DNA of 20,910 bases, from NCBI GenBank assembly GCA_015501595.1, contig JADNRX010000832.1:1-20910 (forward strand), written 5' to 3'. The translations under genes were made by a program, and so were the position numbers. A model generated the notes under the pieces. The model saw nothing but the letters and a program-made list of their open reading frames with translations. It was not told the DNA's origin and searched no databases. Shown piece by piece: positions 20,082 through 20,910 of the stretch. Every line of letters begins with the position of its first letter. The stretch's first letter is position 1. Source of the DNA: Hymenopellis radicata (taxonomy: Eukaryota > Basidiomycota > Agaricomycetes > Agaricales > Physalacriaceae).

Positions 20082-20256
20082 TTGTAAGTTTGTCAGACTG
20101 AGGCATGAGGGAGGGCAAACTGAGGTCTTCGGACACGTAAGTGATGCGATCAATTTCTTTCTCTTCCGCTCCTCCATCACGGTCGTCGTCGCGTCAGAGA
20201 AAGTCGGGCGCGCTGACTCCACGGCGGTCAGCTGGCACCCGCAGCTTTGTTTTTTC
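20082..20256 (+). repeat. Composite repeat, end block R1, copy B
   Basis: Same 175 bp as 18929-19103. It begins immediately after R2 copy A, making a direct head-to-tail junction. Confidence 0.9.
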
Positions 20257-20271
20257 CCTCCCTCCCATCCC

Positions 20272-20279
20272 TATATAAG
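20272..20279 (+). promoter_or_regulatory. TATA-box-like sequence in composite repeat copy B
   Basis: TATATAAG preceded by CCCTCCCTCCCATCCC. It is the clearest TATA match I noticed in the window and lies in the part of copy B absent from copy A. Function is inferred from consensus only. Confidence 0.35.
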
Positions 20280-20377
20280 ATTGAGACTGAGAGTTGTATT
20301 TAACTAACCTCTAGTTAAGTCTCAATGCTACGCTATGTTGCCCTGGCGGGGAACTGCCGCGATGGGCCCACCCACCC

Positions 20378-20545
20378 TCGCGGCTGACTGCCTCAACCGG
20401 AGTCTCCCTGTCGGGGCCAGGGCATCCTCTGCGGGGTGCCCTCCCATAACCTGCTACATGCTGTCTCATGTTATGTGTTATTATGCACTGGTATTGCTAC
20501 CAGTGCATAGCATTTCATCTTAAGCATCCAACAGTGTCCAAAAGA
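20378..20545 (+). repeat. Composite repeat, end block R2, copy B
   Basis: Second copy of 19913-20081, retaining the hairpin at 20482-20509. Similarity ends after CAGTGTCCAAAAGA; following sequence is unrelated to that after copy A. Confidence 0.9.
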
Positions 20546-20644
20546 CTGTCGATGGAGGGGAAACGCATACCCGCGCTCAGGGTTAACTTCGGTGTTAAAC
20601 GAACGAGTTGCCGAAACACGTGTGTAACCCTAACCTCGAGCTGC

Positions 20645-20896
20645 TCACAAAGTTTCCTTGAACTTCAACTTAACCATCACCTTGCCATCACATGCCTGGT
20701 GTCGTTTGGCGTGTATTATCCATGTAATATACTCGCCGAAGCCCCACTGGTGAGTTCCATCTCTATTTAGGTTTATAGCTTGTAAGTGGAAACATGTTCC
20801 TACGCGTATGGAGCCCTGCTGATGCACGACGTCTAGGCAATACGCTGTCTTCAAGCAAAAAGGACGTGTGAATGCATATGGATTTGACTTCGACAC
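20645..20896 (-). CDS. Coding-like fragment at the window edge
   Basis: A minus-strand frame of 83 codons ends at TGA near 20645. Its last part (WGFGEYITWIIHAKRHQACD, GKVMVKLKF) has balanced composition and looks like a real C-terminal exon, while the earlier part is less convincing and may include an intron. I do not recognise the family. The rest would lie beyond the right edge of the window. Confidence 0.3.
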   Translation of the reverse strand: MSKSNPYAFTRPFCLKTAYCLDVVHQQGSIRVGTCFHLQAINLNRDGTHQWGFGEYITWIIHAKRHQACDGKVMVKLKFKETL

Positions 20897-20910
20897 GGTG
20901 CAGCTTTGGA

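Larger units (their letters stand above)
20082..20545. mobile_element. Composite repeat copy B (R1 - 121-bp middle - R2), unclassified
   Basis: 464-bp copy with R1 (20082-20256), a middle (20257-20377) that shares nothing obvious with the middle of copy A, and R2 (20378-20545). The middle carries a pyrimidine tract followed by TATATAAG (20272-20279), a good TATA-box match on the + strand, so this copy could be a promoter-bearing LTR-like unit. No coding region. Confidence 0.55.

Noticed and set aside
20082..20545. Calling copy B a solo LTR
   Set aside because: No flanking target duplication: the bases after R2 (GTGTCCAAA) are themselves shared with copy A, and a matching TG...CA boundary with primer site was not found.
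20622..20637. Telomere-like TAACCCTAAC
   Set aside because: Single occurrence with no array; not evidence of a chromosome end.

Overview
The window looks like nuclear DNA of a basidiomycete fungus, most likely an Agaricomycete. The evidence is genes broken by many 39-80 bp GT-AG introns, a DUF6535 membrane protein (a family typical of Agaricomycetes), a MYND-finger protein of a common mushroom type, and a 15-exon cytochrome P450. No single-exon bacterial-style gene or operon is present. All exon models below were built by hand from splice sites and phase continuity, without homology searches.

Layout. 1-480: truncated 5' end of an unidentified + strand gene; its promoter and first exon recur at 8237-8427. 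534-2437: MYND zinc-finger protein (-). 2619-2870: coding-like fragment (-). 3533-4800: decayed + strand gene with frameshifts and a nonsense codon. 5054-6055: RNase H1-type protein (+). 6138-7061: probable RNase P/MRP Pop3-like subunit (+), in a reading frame that also allows fusion to the RNase H gene. 7717-8225: non-autonomous hAT-like DNA transposon with long terminal inverted repeats and a perfect 8-bp target duplication, lying beside the second copy of the 5'-end repeat. 8798-10691: intact MFS transporter (+, 8 exons), convergent with an intact cytochrome P450 at 10854-13244 (-, 15 exons, three of them 11, 25 and 12 nt). 14111-14778: small proline-rich protein (-). 15300-18618: DUF6535 protein (-), apparently with a one-base frameshift near its 3' end. 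18929-20545: two head-to-tail copies of an unclassified composite repeat sharing both ends but with unrelated middles; the first middle holds a minisatellite. 20645-20896: coding-like fragment at the window end.

Functional links are limited. The transporter and P450 form a plausible oxidation/export pair but nothing proves a cluster. RNase H and the Pop3-like gene are both RNA-processing proteins, separated by 82 bp in the two-gene model. The strongest unusual signals are the hAT-like element, the RNase H/Pop3 junction, the tandem composite repeat and the micro-exon structure of the P450 heme region.
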